64,000 bases of DNA, from assembly GCA_013368315.1 (NCBI GenBank), contig JAACJM010000101.1, forward strand, positions 247,909 through 311,908. The letters run 5' to 3'. The translations under genes and the position numbers were made by a program. This DNA is from Tetrapyrgos nigripes. Taxonomy: Eukaryota; Basidiomycota; Agaricomycetes; Agaricales; Campanellaceae. This document shows, piece after piece, positions 34,501 through 44,728 of the stretch. Under the pieces are notes generated by a model, which had not been told where the DNA came from, did not search any database, and saw only the letters and a list, made by a program, of their open reading frames with translations. The stretch's first letter is position 1, and every line of letters starts with the position of its first letter.

Positions 34501-34922
34501 CCTCCTCCAGTGCAGCGGCATGCTCTTCTTCATGATGGGAAACACAGCCTTTACACCAGGCTATGTGATGAACAGAGTTTTGCAGTGGTCCTTCGTGAAA
34601 ATAGGCCCAGAGAGGATTTTTGGCAGTAGCCATAGAGTAGGTAGCTTCATGATGGACTCAAATACCTAGTAGCTTCAGGAACTTGTGGTACGATTCTTCT
34701 ACTTTTCGAGTCTGTCTACCTTGGTCTCGCACGCAACTCGCTAGACTATCATTTTTGACTCGCCGCAACTCGCTACACTATCATTCTTGCTCGTAATTCA
34801 CTTGACTATCATTCCTCCGGACCTTAAGGCTTAAAGATCTCACTCGGAAAATTTTAAGCCTTAAATTTAAGGGTATTTAAGCCTTAAAGCTTAAACGGGC
34901 TTAAGCCTTTGGTAGAACACTG
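31524..34922 (-). mobile_element. hAT transposon, apparently complete
   Basis: This 3,399-bp element has terminal inverted repeats CAGTGTTCTAC and a perfect 8-bp target duplication ATGTTTGA (31,516-31,523 and 34,923-34,930), the hAT hallmark. Both ends continue with repeated TTAAGGC/GCCTTAA subterminal motifs that could bind transposase. One gene fills the interior. It interrupts the protease-like frame of element C precisely. Confidence 0.92.
31661..34633 (-). CDS. hAT transposase
   Basis: This enzyme would excise and insert the surrounding element. It starts at 34,633 with a BED-like zinc-finger region (LWAYF, CKGC, HH). A basic linker (TPRKKLKQAE) follows, then a DUF659-like RNase H region (GLSTDQWKDL, YLVTDADGG, CWAHQ) and a C-terminal dimerisation region (FAINIFTIIVNQAGCERTFSRAK) near the end. 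Seven short introns all have GT-AG borders, at about 34,388-34,441, 33,788-33,846, 33,671-33,722, 33,406-33,454, 32,645-32,695, 32,435-32,485 and 32,181-32,237. No stop interrupts the joined exons. With intact ends and target duplication, the element may still be mobile. Confidence 0.85.
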
Positions 34923-35302
34923 ATGTTTGATGGTGCCCATGAATGGGTCTATGACGGCATTGGAACTCTCCAAATGTCCAAGCTAACAATGACGCTCTGG
35001 AATTCTTTGCGCATAAGAAGGCTGTAGTGGTCCTTTATGTCTTTAGCGAAAATGGAATATAGTTTAATTCTTATTTAATTGACTGAACCCTGCGGCCTCG
35101 TACTCGCCACGCGTTAGCGATGGCCCACACCCCTTTCATCTACCTGCGGTATGCCGCATCAGTGGCTGCCGTTGCCAAGCTATTCACATAGACGCTCCTC
35201 ATTGCTTTTCCTTCTTATCACCTTTCATGAGACGTCACCTACATCTGTCAGCGGGACAAAGCACTAGTGCTTCTGAACTGTGGCTGAGATGATTGATAGC
35301 AA

Positions 35303-36286
35303 GGGCATCTGGTTTTTCAAGCTCACGGTCAAGTTCATACTCAAGCTCACACTCAAGCTCACTCAAGCTCACTCAAGTTACACTTAATGTTCCCCCAGCT
35401 ACTCTTGAGCCCTCTCACAATGATGCAAAAACTGCTTATATGTCCTAAAATGCCTTTGATATGCCATAATTTCTCTTGAATATGTCTAAACTGTTTCTAG
35501 CTTTGAAATCTATTGACATTGTCTCTGAATCATAAAACCTCATTGATCAGGATCTGCCTGTCCTCTATGGACTACCATATTCATAAAGCAAGCTATCTAA
35601 CAATGGGGAAAATCTAAGAAAAATTGAACATTCTATGTCTGTAAATTATGTACTTGACTCAGTAGAGGCTAAACCAATGTGCAGTGAACAATGTGGTATG
35701 CATAATATACATTTTCTCAATGAATGAACCTTCGAATGTAAGTAAAATGAAGTGTAGTAAAGTTCACTAGACTAGGATAAGCACACCCATACCCAAAAAG
35801 GAAAGTCAAGCTCACTCAAGCTCACACTCAAGCTTCCTCCAGCTACTCTTGATCCATCTCAAAGGCTTCTTATATGCCCTTAAATGTCTTTGATATTCAC
35901 TACTTTACCTTGAATAGGTCTAACTTATTTTTTAGCTTGTAAATCTATTGCCATTGCCTCTGAATCAGAAAGCCTCATTTATAAAGATCTTCCTGTTCCA
36001 TCTGGATTACCATATCTATCTAATGCAGTTGGAAAAGTCTAGGAAAAACTGAGTATTGTATCTCTGCATTTGTCAAAAATCATGTACTTGACTCAGCAGA
36101 GGCTAAACCAAGATGTAATGAAGAATGTGGTATACATAATATAATGAATGAACCCTTCAGTGTGAGTAGCTTGTTGTCAAATGAAGTGTAGTGAAGTTGG
36201 CTACACTAGAGATAAGCACAGCCACACCCCAAATAGAAAGTCAAGCTCACGCGGCTTGACTGTGAGCTTGAAAATCTGGTGGCCCC
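35303..36286. mobile_element. MULE-like non-autonomous element with internal tandem duplication
   Basis: Ends are inverted (GGGCATCTGGTTTTTCAAGC facing GCTTGAAAATCTGGTGGCCC). Flanks are TGATAGCAA and TGATTGCAA, a 9-bp target duplication with one mismatch, which fits Mutator-like elements. The interior is two tandem copies of a unit of about 440 bp (roughly 35,365-35,805 and 35,806-36,240), each starting with CTCAAGCTCA repeats. No transposase is present. Confidence 0.75.
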
Positions 36287-36370
36287 TGATTGCAATAATG
36301 GATCAAATAGGTTGAAGGCGGTTGGTGTACAGCGGTTCAGTAAACCCTTATATGATTTAGAAAAGCTGGG

Positions 36371-37010
36371 TCTTACTCTACACGATCAACCTTCCACACT
36401 TTCCCTCTCTCTTTAAGGTGAGTTCTTCTGCTTCCTTATTCCACATGTATCACCAAGTAAAATCAGATAGTATTTATTCCAGTTATAATCGTCCGACATC
36501 CAAATCCCCTTCATGTTCTCCTCGACTCCGGCCCTAGCTGTTCTCTCAACATTAATCGTACTTTTCTCAACATCCTCCACACAAATTCTTCAAGCTAAAG
36601 CTGCTCCAAGTACTTTTCCTGCTTCTCTTCCAGTCTTATCATGTCGTAAGATAGAGTTTGAACGATCATGGCATCGTGAGTCCCATTTGTTATCAGTTGT
36701 CTCTCTTTGCTGACGATGTTTCATCGGATGCGTTCAATCAAATGTGAGCAGCTTTGTGATGGCCCTTCATGTTCGTATTGTTGAAGACTTATGCCTTTTG
36801 ATCTGCACATTAATTTGGAACTTGGCAGCTAGCCCGACAGGGCCTGAGCAGAAGGGGTTCAACAATGGTGCTTTGATGAAGTTGAAGTTGAATATGCGAA
36901 GCTTGGGCTATCGGCTCGTATTTATTGGGGTTTTACTCATGCCACTCACTCATTTTATATGGTTCCTTTACCCATTCCCTACCATAATGCCAGAAGTTCC
37001 CTCCTTGTAG
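36371..37010 (+). pseudogene. Degenerate secreted-protein gene
   Basis: A signal-peptide-like start (MFSSTPALAVLSTLIVLFS) lies at 36,513 and is followed by a GTGAGT donor near 36,679. Downstream pieces in other frames (CDGPSCSYC; LGLSARIYWGFTHATHSF) look like exon remains but contain stops. I do not recognise the family. It sits between two transposons in CpG-poor DNA and is probably dead. Confidence 0.25.
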
Positions 37011-37176
37011 TACTAGCCAGGTCCTAATGGGGCCACTTGGAGTGTATCTATCTATCTAAACTCATATACTCGGTGTAGACCAGATTGCAACCTAGTTATA
37101 ATCATATTATGAGGAGTATAGTCCAGTTACTTCACACTATAGCGTGAAGTAATCTCGATAATAGGATTATAACAGA

Positions 37177-37823
37177 CATGCCAAAAATACCAAAATATCC
37201 GCTCAACAGATAGGTGACCAGGTAGGTGTATGAAAAGGAGATACATCCATAGTCTAGATAGTGATCCAAATGGATTATGTGTCAGTAAGCTAGATATTTG
37301 AACAGAAACTTGATATATTCAGATGCCTTTCAGTACATTTGATGGGTGAGCAGACACATTGCCTATCAAATCTATTGAAAAACTACAAAAAGATCTTGAA
37401 TCAGGGCTCCAGACATGGTTACAGATATGCGTCCAGAAAGACAATAAATCTGGTTTCCTGATATGGGTGCCAGTAGTTCATTTGTCTGTAGAACGGATAT
37501 ACCAGTACTACAAAGAAATGAACTATCGCGACATCCAGACTTATTGTCTTTTTGGACGCATATCCGTAACCATTGCGTAACCATGTCCGGAGCCCTGATT
37601 TAAGGTCTTTTTGTACTTCTTTCAAGAGCTTTGATACAGAATATGTCCACACACCAATCAAATATACTAAAAGGCATCTATATACAGCAAGTTTCTGTTC
37701 AAATATCTAGCTTACAGATACATCATCTTTTTGGGCTTATATCTAGCTTCCAAATATATCTTGTTTTCATACACATATCCGGTCACCTATCCATTGAGTG
37801 GATAAATTGGTCTTTTTGGTGTG
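37177..37823. mobile_element. Long foldback element, CAYGCC family
   Basis: This 647-bp element is flanked by AGA on both sides (37,174-37,176 and 37,824-37,826). Its ends (CATGCCAAAAATACCAAAAT facing TGGTCTTTTTGGTGTG) belong to the family of the 130-bp MITEs. Nearly the whole element is one imperfect palindrome. A tighter inverted repeat (37,383-37,460 against 37,530-37,617) sits at the centre, so a transcript would form a long hairpin. Confidence 0.75.
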
Positions 37824-37892
37824 AGACCACATATTTGTTTGATTTTGAATGAACAGGAATAGGATAAGGGTAGAGTCACATACCCTCTGGAT

Positions 37893-38141
37893 ATGGAATC
37901 TTGGAAAATTGAATGGGAGGAGGACAGGTATCCCAGATATGAGATGATCTCAACAGGACAAGATGGATCAGAAACACTTCATATTGTGCCGCTAAATACA
38001 ATTTGGCAGCCCCAGGCTAAGCATTGTACTTGGTTGACAGGCTTCTGGAAAAGAAGTACTATTATCTGCAATGTGCATCCAGCACATTATCTTTGGCTTA
38101 TTAAATCTCCTTCAGTTGATGTGATTCAGAGAAAGTCATGA
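37893..38141 (+). other. Unassigned 82-codon frame
   Basis: The frame contains a DGSETLHIVPLNTI stretch of the kind seen near the end of basidiomycete transposase-like proteins, but it is too short for a call. The stretch 38,150-39,300 holds no gene I can support. Confidence 0.2.
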
Positions 38142-39312
38142 ACACAAATGGTATTATGAAACATATGTACCTGACACAGAAGGAAGAGGTTCAAAGTTGA
38201 GAGGAGCATGGGTGTTTCTTTGTAGATGCAAAACAATAATGTGGTTCTGGATTGAAACCTACTAAAATAGTAATCGGCTTGCCAGCTAGGCCTGGCCTCT
38301 TCTCACCAAGTAATATACAAGACAATTGCAAGGTAAGTTGATGACTGGATGTCATGGTTTGCGAAGGTGGCCGCGTTGATGTGAAATTTCGGTCTCCACT
38401 TCAACGTCCGCATCACAGAATACTACTTACTGAGCGAACGCCTCTCGCCCCCTCTCACCTCACTCCCGGGACCTTTGCAAGGGTCATAGTGCATGTGTAA
38501 GGGGTAGGAATGAGTGGAAATCCTGCGTTTCCTCTAAGGTGCATGCTTGTCTTCCCTGCCAGTGCCATACTCTCAAACAGATTTTTCTGATATATATGAC
38601 TTCTGTAATTTGTACACTCTGAAAATGTGATCTTCTCTTCATTTTTGATATCTCCTGCTGCTCTTCCCAAATCCCCGGATTCTTATACGCAGTGAAGAAG
38701 GATCCTCAACACCCTCCATCACCACTCCATCACCCGTGCTGCGTCCCAAATACAGGAACAGTGCCATCTTGAAGGCAAGCTAACAAAAAAAGATGAAATC
38801 ACATCTCATGCATAGCATATACGTGCAGCATCTTGGTACTATCCAAACTATACTTGAATGATTGGCCCATCTCATCTCAACCACTGTCTTCTATCAATGC
38901 ATCACCACTGATTTTCCGAGTCATCGTATGATTGATGAGGTACTAGCATCGTTCCATGGCCCATGAAAATCTTTCGCGGAGGTAGAGCACGCCCAGAGTC
39001 ACAGAGTATCCTTGGGAGTGAGTCTTAGCTCTTCAACTTTTTCTTCTGGCTGGAAATGACGAGGAACTGCATTGTCTAGGGCTAGGGTAACAATGAAAAG
39101 AATCATCAGAATACGCGATCAAGATAAATGATTGATGGGTGGATCGTTTCTCAGAGAGGTATACTGTATCACACGGCGCCAAAAGCCTACATACTAATAG
39201 CTCCAGGATGTCAGGGTTCTGCGATTGCATTCCTCTTCCTTCCCTTCCCCTTCCTGTTTTCCATTCACCCCTTTGTCTAACACGGGCCAGAGGTAGATAG
39301 TCATTTACACTG

Positions 39313-41366
39313 ATGGTATCGTAAGTAAAACCTTCCATTCTTCCCTGTCTTGCGTCTTATCGTTTCACACCAGCCTTCGCGTGCACATAACTCTGCACAG
39401 CCTCCTATCTCTTCTACCTCTTTCAGCACGCTCACTGACAATCCAACCCATCCAACTACCCCAAATAATAACACCTGGAGCTCAAGGCATTATTGCTTGG
39501 CAGCGCAACACTGGTGGCCCAGGGTCCAAGGACCCCGACAATTGGCATTTCGAATTCTTTCAGAATGGCGCACAGATTGGTTCCGACATCCCTGTTCCCC
39601 ATCATGCTGCAGCTAGTGGAACGATGACACTCACAGTACCGTTGGATGCGACTGCTGAGTAAGTAACTGACTTGTGCTTCCTAATTCTACGTATTGTTTC
39701 GTTTTCTCTGATGTTTTACTCACCAGTGCACTTCTACAGCTCTTTGCTGTCGATGGCCAAGCGTGAGTACTAGCTGCAAGGTTCTTCATTCCTACCTATT
39801 TCTCAATATTTTGCTTCGAAAAAATTGGCATACTAATATTCATTCTGAATTAAACATCCAGTACCACTGCGTTTGCCGGGTTTCCTGGAGTCTTTGTTCT
39901 GCCTACCCAGCCACCTACTCGGTCTTTCTCAACTCAAAGCAAGGACTCGTACGTGCTTCAAATTGTGCTTGTTTTCGTTCTCATTGTGCTGACCTGCGTC
40001 CTTTGAAGGCATACTGATTCGCCTTTCTCGACGGCTTCAAGCATCACATCCAATGACAAGCCTTCAGATGCCAGTGCTGCGTGCGTGTACCGGTTGCAAG
40101 AGTTCTTTCATTCCGCATGCTCATCTCTCGAATAAGATTTGAAGCCACTTCCACGACAATCAGTGATACAAGTACATTCTTGACAATGTAAGTTGTGGCA
40201 TACCTTCACAACGATTAAAATTGACGGTTACTGGGCCTGAAGATCTGTCTCGTCCTCGTGAGTTGCATACAATATTGCTTCGACCTCCCTTCTTATTTGG
40301 TTTCTACTGGACAGACCCTCTGTCGCTATCGGAGGAGGTACTGACTCAACAGCTTCAGGGACAGACCATACTTCGTTATTCACAACGTGAGCATGATTTA
40401 GAGTTCATCGCCATAGGACATCTTGAGACTCTAATTACAATCAGGACTTTCAATGACAATCCACTGTCTACAAACATGGGAATCTCCGGAGATGCGACAG
40501 CTACAGCGCCCATCACAACGACCACAGCTGTAGTTGGCAACCATCATTCCAATCGAACAGCCGTCATCGCCGACAGTGTCATAGGAACTCTCATCGTACT
40601 CCTTCTCCTGATGTTCCTGTATTGCTTCTGGCGACGAAGAGGATTAAAACGGCAACGACAAGCTAATAATGACCATACATCCTTTCGCAGAGATATGATG
40701 ATACGTAACTCCGACACTCCCATTCTTCACACCGGTTTAACTTCAGCCTCCCTTGCTAACGAGCACACTCTGAAGCTGAAGGATTTTCAGAGAAAAGTCG
40801 AACTGCTTTCACGTTCTGTTGGAGGGGAAATTGGCGGAATTCTTGGAAACGGAGTCAAAACTAACACAGCAAACGAGAAGGGCAAGGTGGTGGCGGACTC
40901 CTATCGCATATCATCAACAGTGTCATCAACCAGATCTTCTACATCTGACGACGAAACCACTCTTTCCTTGGCCATGGGTCAGTACAGTTACTCTTCAGCA
41001 CATGATCATATCCTCGAAGTGACACAGGAAGAAATAAAATCTCCAGCCCTCACTACCCTATCCTCTGAAACCCCTTGTTCGACTGACTCGGGTTCCAGTC
41101 TCACGAGTATTCCAATTCCAGCTTTGACAGAGCGCCAAATGAATATCCAAGCACAGATTATGGATCTTCAACAGCGGATGATCGGGAAATCAAGAAATAG
41201 TTCAGCGAGAGAGCTTCATGACCTTTGGGAGGAGATCAAACGTTTGGAGAAGTTGAATAAGACGGACTGGGCGTTGGAGTTGACGGATGTACTTCCTCTG
41301 GGACTTGGTTCGGAACTTGGCATGAGATTGGGACAAAGGCGTAGTAGTGTGGGTGTCGCTACTTGA
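39313..41366 (+). CDS. Single-pass membrane protein with secreted Ig-like N-terminal part
   Basis: The coding part of exon 1 is only 8 nt (39,313-39,320). A GTAAGT...CACCAG intron leads to exon 2 (from 39,374) and gives a good signal peptide (MVSLRVHITLHSLLSLLPL). Next come a short beta-rich ectodomain (IITPGAQGIIAWQR, WHFEFFQNG), a Ser/Thr-rich stalk spread over small exons, a transmembrane span (VIGTLIVLLLLMFLYCFW, about 40,580-40,635) followed by RRRGLKRQR (so the C-terminus is cytosolic), and a long Ser-rich tail with a helical segment (IQAQIMDLQQRM, ELHDLWEEIKRLEKL). Other exon borders are near 39,659, 39,727, 39,761, 39,862, 39,951, 40,008, 40,081, 40,163 and 40,188. The last exon starts at 40,445. 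Such proteins are common in mushrooms; wall sensing is a guess. Confidence 0.6.
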
Positions 41367-42099
41367 TAGGAGGAGGAGGAGGAGGAGCGTATTTCCTGGG
41401 CTAGGACCAAGAACTAATATGAAGATGAAGTTAATGGACATGGAAAATTTCTACTGACAGTTTTGGTATCTAGTAGTCCTTTTTGAAACTTCAATTACGA
41501 GTAATTACTGCCTTCTCAAAGTTTCTCTATACATTGGCGATGAGACGCAAATTTACAAGCCTATGGCAGATATTAGGCAAGTAGGTAAGTGGTATTTGGT
41601 ATATAAGTACATCTAAAGGATTAAAGGACATGGGTATGACTATATATCTTAGGGAAGGCGAGAATCTGGGAATGAATGGAGATATCAAGAACCGGACCAT
41701 GTTCCAAGAACAGAAGAAAAAACGAAAAGAGGAATGGAACACAATGTGTATGTATGCGTGTGCAGTTTGCAGAGCATGATGGATATGGATATGTACAGAG
41801 ATGGGTATAGATAGATACGGAGGGAAGGAGGGGGACTGCGCCATGGTGGAACGAGACCAGACAACTATGCTATACCCAGACAAAAAAAAAATCACTGATG
41901 GGCAAAACTTGAATCAACCAGCGACGGTAAGAGAAAGAGAGGTCACTTCGGCAAATATGTACTTCTATCTTTGTGCTATATTTTCATGCGTACCTGTTGG
42001 GATATGCGTTGGGATTCTTCTATCTTGTATCCTTTACCTCTTTTGTCAGCTAGGAAAAAAAATAATATAAAATGTAAGCAGTGAATCGTGGAACGTGCT

Positions 42100-43900
42100 C
42101 ATTGAGGAGGATTCTATTACCTGATGAACGACAGGCAATTACTCAGTACGCATCCATCCATTCTGATATCGCTGGGATTGGACGCGACGGTGCTCGTAAA
42201 ATACTCGAGCTTGTCTGAGAAACGAGGCAAAACGGAAAACCAAAGAGAAAGAGAGAAAAGAGAAATGGGAGAAAGAAAGCGAGCCAAATACGAAAGACGA
42301 AGGAAAGAAAGACCGGAGGTAAAATAAAATCCAACAAACCGAAACCCATGACAAGGAACGAAGAAAGAGTACTAGGATTAAGATTAAGACCAAGGACTCG
42401 GGGAAAGGGTTGGAAGGTAAACTCCAAGGCACAGCCAGGAACGGGACAATGACAATGAAGATGAGGCTGAAAAAGGAGAAGGAAAACAGAAGAAGAAAAG
42501 AAGACAGAAGATGAGAAAGATGAGAAAGATAAGAAAAAAGAATATAGCGCACTTGCTGAACCAAACGAAATGCAAAATATCCCCAAATGCCTCCACCCCT
42601 AGTGCTAAGAAATCTCGTTCAAAGTAACACGGATTCCATAACTTGCAATTGGCTTTGCTGTTTTGGGGAACGAGTCTTCTGCGAGGCTTCTACTACTCCT
42701 ACGACGGCAGGTAGAGTGAATAGAATAGAGGTATATACATATCTGAAGCCGAAGTGGTAAGGAGTGAGAAGGACGGGGGTAGGAGAACAGAGTTGGAAGG
42801 GTGAGGTAGTTAGCGTACGCCGTAGATAACGAGAATCAGAATGATAGACGAATGATAGAAGAAAGAAGAAAGAATAACGAAACACCAACAAAAAAGGAAA
42901 AGAGAGAAAGAAGGTGGGACGCTGACGGCGATGATACTAAGAGGGATAAATATAAACAAAGGCGAATAAAACATGACGAGGAAAAAATAGAAGGAAGGAA
43001 TAGAGGAAAGAAAGCCTGAGTGTGATATGAGAAATGAATACGAATAACTAATACGGATATGAGAGAGGATGCGGATATTAATAGATACGAGAGGACGAGG
43101 ACGGGATATCGGTAGGCAATGGAGTGGGTCGAGAGATTGGGATATGCATAGGCAAGGACGGGTACGTGTATGGATGAGAGAAGGGAAGGGAGAAGGGCGA
43201 GAATAGGACCAACACCAAAACACCCGAACCTTAAAAGAGAAAGAAACGAAGACGGAAGAGTAAGAAGGTACGAGGAAAAGACTGAAGACACTCACCGGTT
43301 CTCGCCCTCGTTCCTTTCATCCCATTATTCTCTCAAACCATTCGTACACCATAGTTGGATTATAAGATAGGACTTGAGGAGGTTGATGCGGCTACCTATC
43401 CTCTTCCTTCCTATAAGCAGAAGAAGCCGTAGGAGACCCGAACGAAGGCATATGCGGAAGAGTTGCTGATGGGGTGGGATGTTCTGAGTGTACTGTGTAT
43501 GCGGATTGTACACGTATGGGTGTAGGTAGGGAGGAAGATGAAGAGGGAAGACATCTGTTTGATGGTGATACTCGGAGAGACTTGGCAGGTTGTTTTCGAT
43601 CTAAGAACAGTCACAACCAGTATAGCGCACCTGATGTCGAGAATGACAAGATTCGGAACGGATTGGCCAACGTCTCACTGCAAAAGAGGTGGAGGTTTGG
43701 ATGTAGAAGGAAAGTAGAGAGTGAGATTGATTAGTATGAGGAGGAAAAGGAAAGAGGGAGAGGAGGAGAGAGGAAGAGAGGAAGAGAGATAAAGAAGCGA
43801 GATAGGATAAAGCGAAGAGTAAAGCAAGACGCACGTCAAATAATTAATCCACTTTACCCCCGTCTCCTTATCCCTGTCCTCCTTATCGCTACCAGTGGCA
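42100..43900. other. Strongly purine-rich tract on the + strand
   Basis: For about 1.8 kb the + strand is mostly A and G, with many GAAAGA, GGAAGA and GAGAGG runs. The long minus-strand frames here translate to Phe/Ser/Leu strings and are an artefact of the composition, not genes. I see no gene between 41,370 and 43,680. Confidence 0.55.
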
Positions 43901-44179
43901 CCCTTCCTTAGCCCCTCTACCAACATCCTGCCCATCTCGAACATAACTACCTCATAATCCTTCAGTGCCTGCATACTCATTCCGTGGTTGCACAGGACAC
44001 CTTTTCAAGCGTGTAAAGAGAAAGAAGAAGCGACGACGAGAGCTTGGAGGATTGATTGTTGGATTGACCGACGGCATAGGCAGCTGAGGGAATGCAGAAA
44101 GGGCCCAGTGTATAGATCTTCGACAAGGGCCGTTTCGAGTTGTCCAGGGAAATAGGATTGCGCTGGCCAAAGATTTCAA
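43675..44179 (-). pseudogene. Gene fragment, unrecognised
   Basis: Two coding-like pieces lie on this strand: KRPLSKIYTLGPFCIPSAAY (44,080-44,140) and MSMQALKDYEVVMFEMGRML (43,920-43,980). The second runs into low-complexity DNA at 43,850 after a possible donor. They may be consecutive exons of one gene, but I cannot join them or name a family. Confidence 0.25.
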
Positions 44180-44204
44180 AGACGGCTTGTTTTTGGCAGT
44201 TCTA

Positions 44205-44381
44205 GATGACCTTTGAGGGTGGATGAGGGAAGGAAAACACGTTTGAAGCTCGTCCTGCTGGTTGGTGGTCTAGGGTCATCGACGTCGACTAGTGACGCGT
44301 CGTGCTTTGTAAGCGGGAGCGGCACTTGCGGCGTTCTGCAAACACCCGAACCGTGAGAGGTTGCGAGAAAGCGCCTCGTAA
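44205..44381 (-). repeat. Copy of the TTACGAGGC-ended sister repeat
   Basis: Read on the minus strand it starts TTACGAGGCGC. Its far part (TTCAAACGTGTTTTCCTTCC) matches the copy at 55,179-55,421. The middle differs. It has the same 5' end as the 19,366-19,448 copy. Confidence 0.5.
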
Positions 44382-44728
44382 CATTGCAGCAAGGCAGTGA
44401 ATCGTCCATATACCTTCTGCTATCAACGTCAAGGAGTCATCTGTTTCCTACCACCGCTTCTGAGACTTCAGGAATTTTTTACAGACAAATGGTAGGAAAA
44501 ACCGACCAGGCTCACTAACGAGCTATTCTCAGACTGTTACATGCATAAATTTTTTTCTATCAAAATTCATAGGATGGAGAGAGAACCGCAATTTTTCTTG
44601 AGGGTAAAGAGAATCATCATTTCGTATGTTTCAGAATCGGACGCAGAAATTCAAGACAAACCTAAAGTCTGGCTTTAGTAACGACAGCAGGCTTCAAGAG
44701 ACGATGAGAGAACGTACTGCAAGAATCA

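Larger units (their letters stand above)
30670..35062 (+). pseudogene. Transposon-borne protease-like protein (ubiquitin-hydrolase-like C-terminal part), split by hAT
   Basis: The frame runs from about 30,670 to 31,523 and resumes at 34,931 after the hAT element. Late motifs are CPSCHSDMLRKY, then KFFLMSIPYE, then INGIIYFGNDHFITRMFD|GAHEWVYDG. This is the Gly-Ile-Ile-Tyr-x-Gly...His-Phe pattern of a cysteine-peptidase (UCH-like) active-site region that recurs in agaricomycete repeat proteins, from memory. Lesions: in-frame TGA at 31,078-31,080 (CGA to TGA would explain it), the hAT insertion, and a 1-nt frame change near 34,985. The last part (HKKAVVVLYVFS) ends at 35,062. It is cargo of element C, not an active gene. 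Confidence 0.45.
30348..35138 (+). mobile_element. Helentron-like element, copy C (4.8 kb, carries a nested hAT)
   Basis: The 5' end is TTACGAGGCCGAAG. The 3' end is CGGCCTCGTACTCGCC, the hairpin GCCA-CGC-(GTTA)-GCG-A-TGGC, then CACACCCCTTTCA. The flanks TTTTCATAG|TCTACCTG equal the uninterrupted sequence in the duplicated block near 18,920, so insertion made no target duplication and lies 5' of a T. Cargo is a protease-like fragment; 3.4 kb of the length is the nested hAT transposon. Confidence 0.8.

Noticed and set aside
30348..35138. Element C as an ordinary TIR transposon with a 6-9-bp duplication of TTTCAT
   Set aside because: The right-hand TTTCA also occurs, as CTTCA or TTTCA, at the 3' end of copies A, B and F, so it belongs to the element; comparison with the empty site near 18,920 leaves no duplication.
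42139..43295. Several 70-160-aa minus-strand frames rich in Phe, Ser and Leu
   Set aside because: They arise from purine-rich + strand DNA; overlapping frames are all open and none has a domain or splice pattern.
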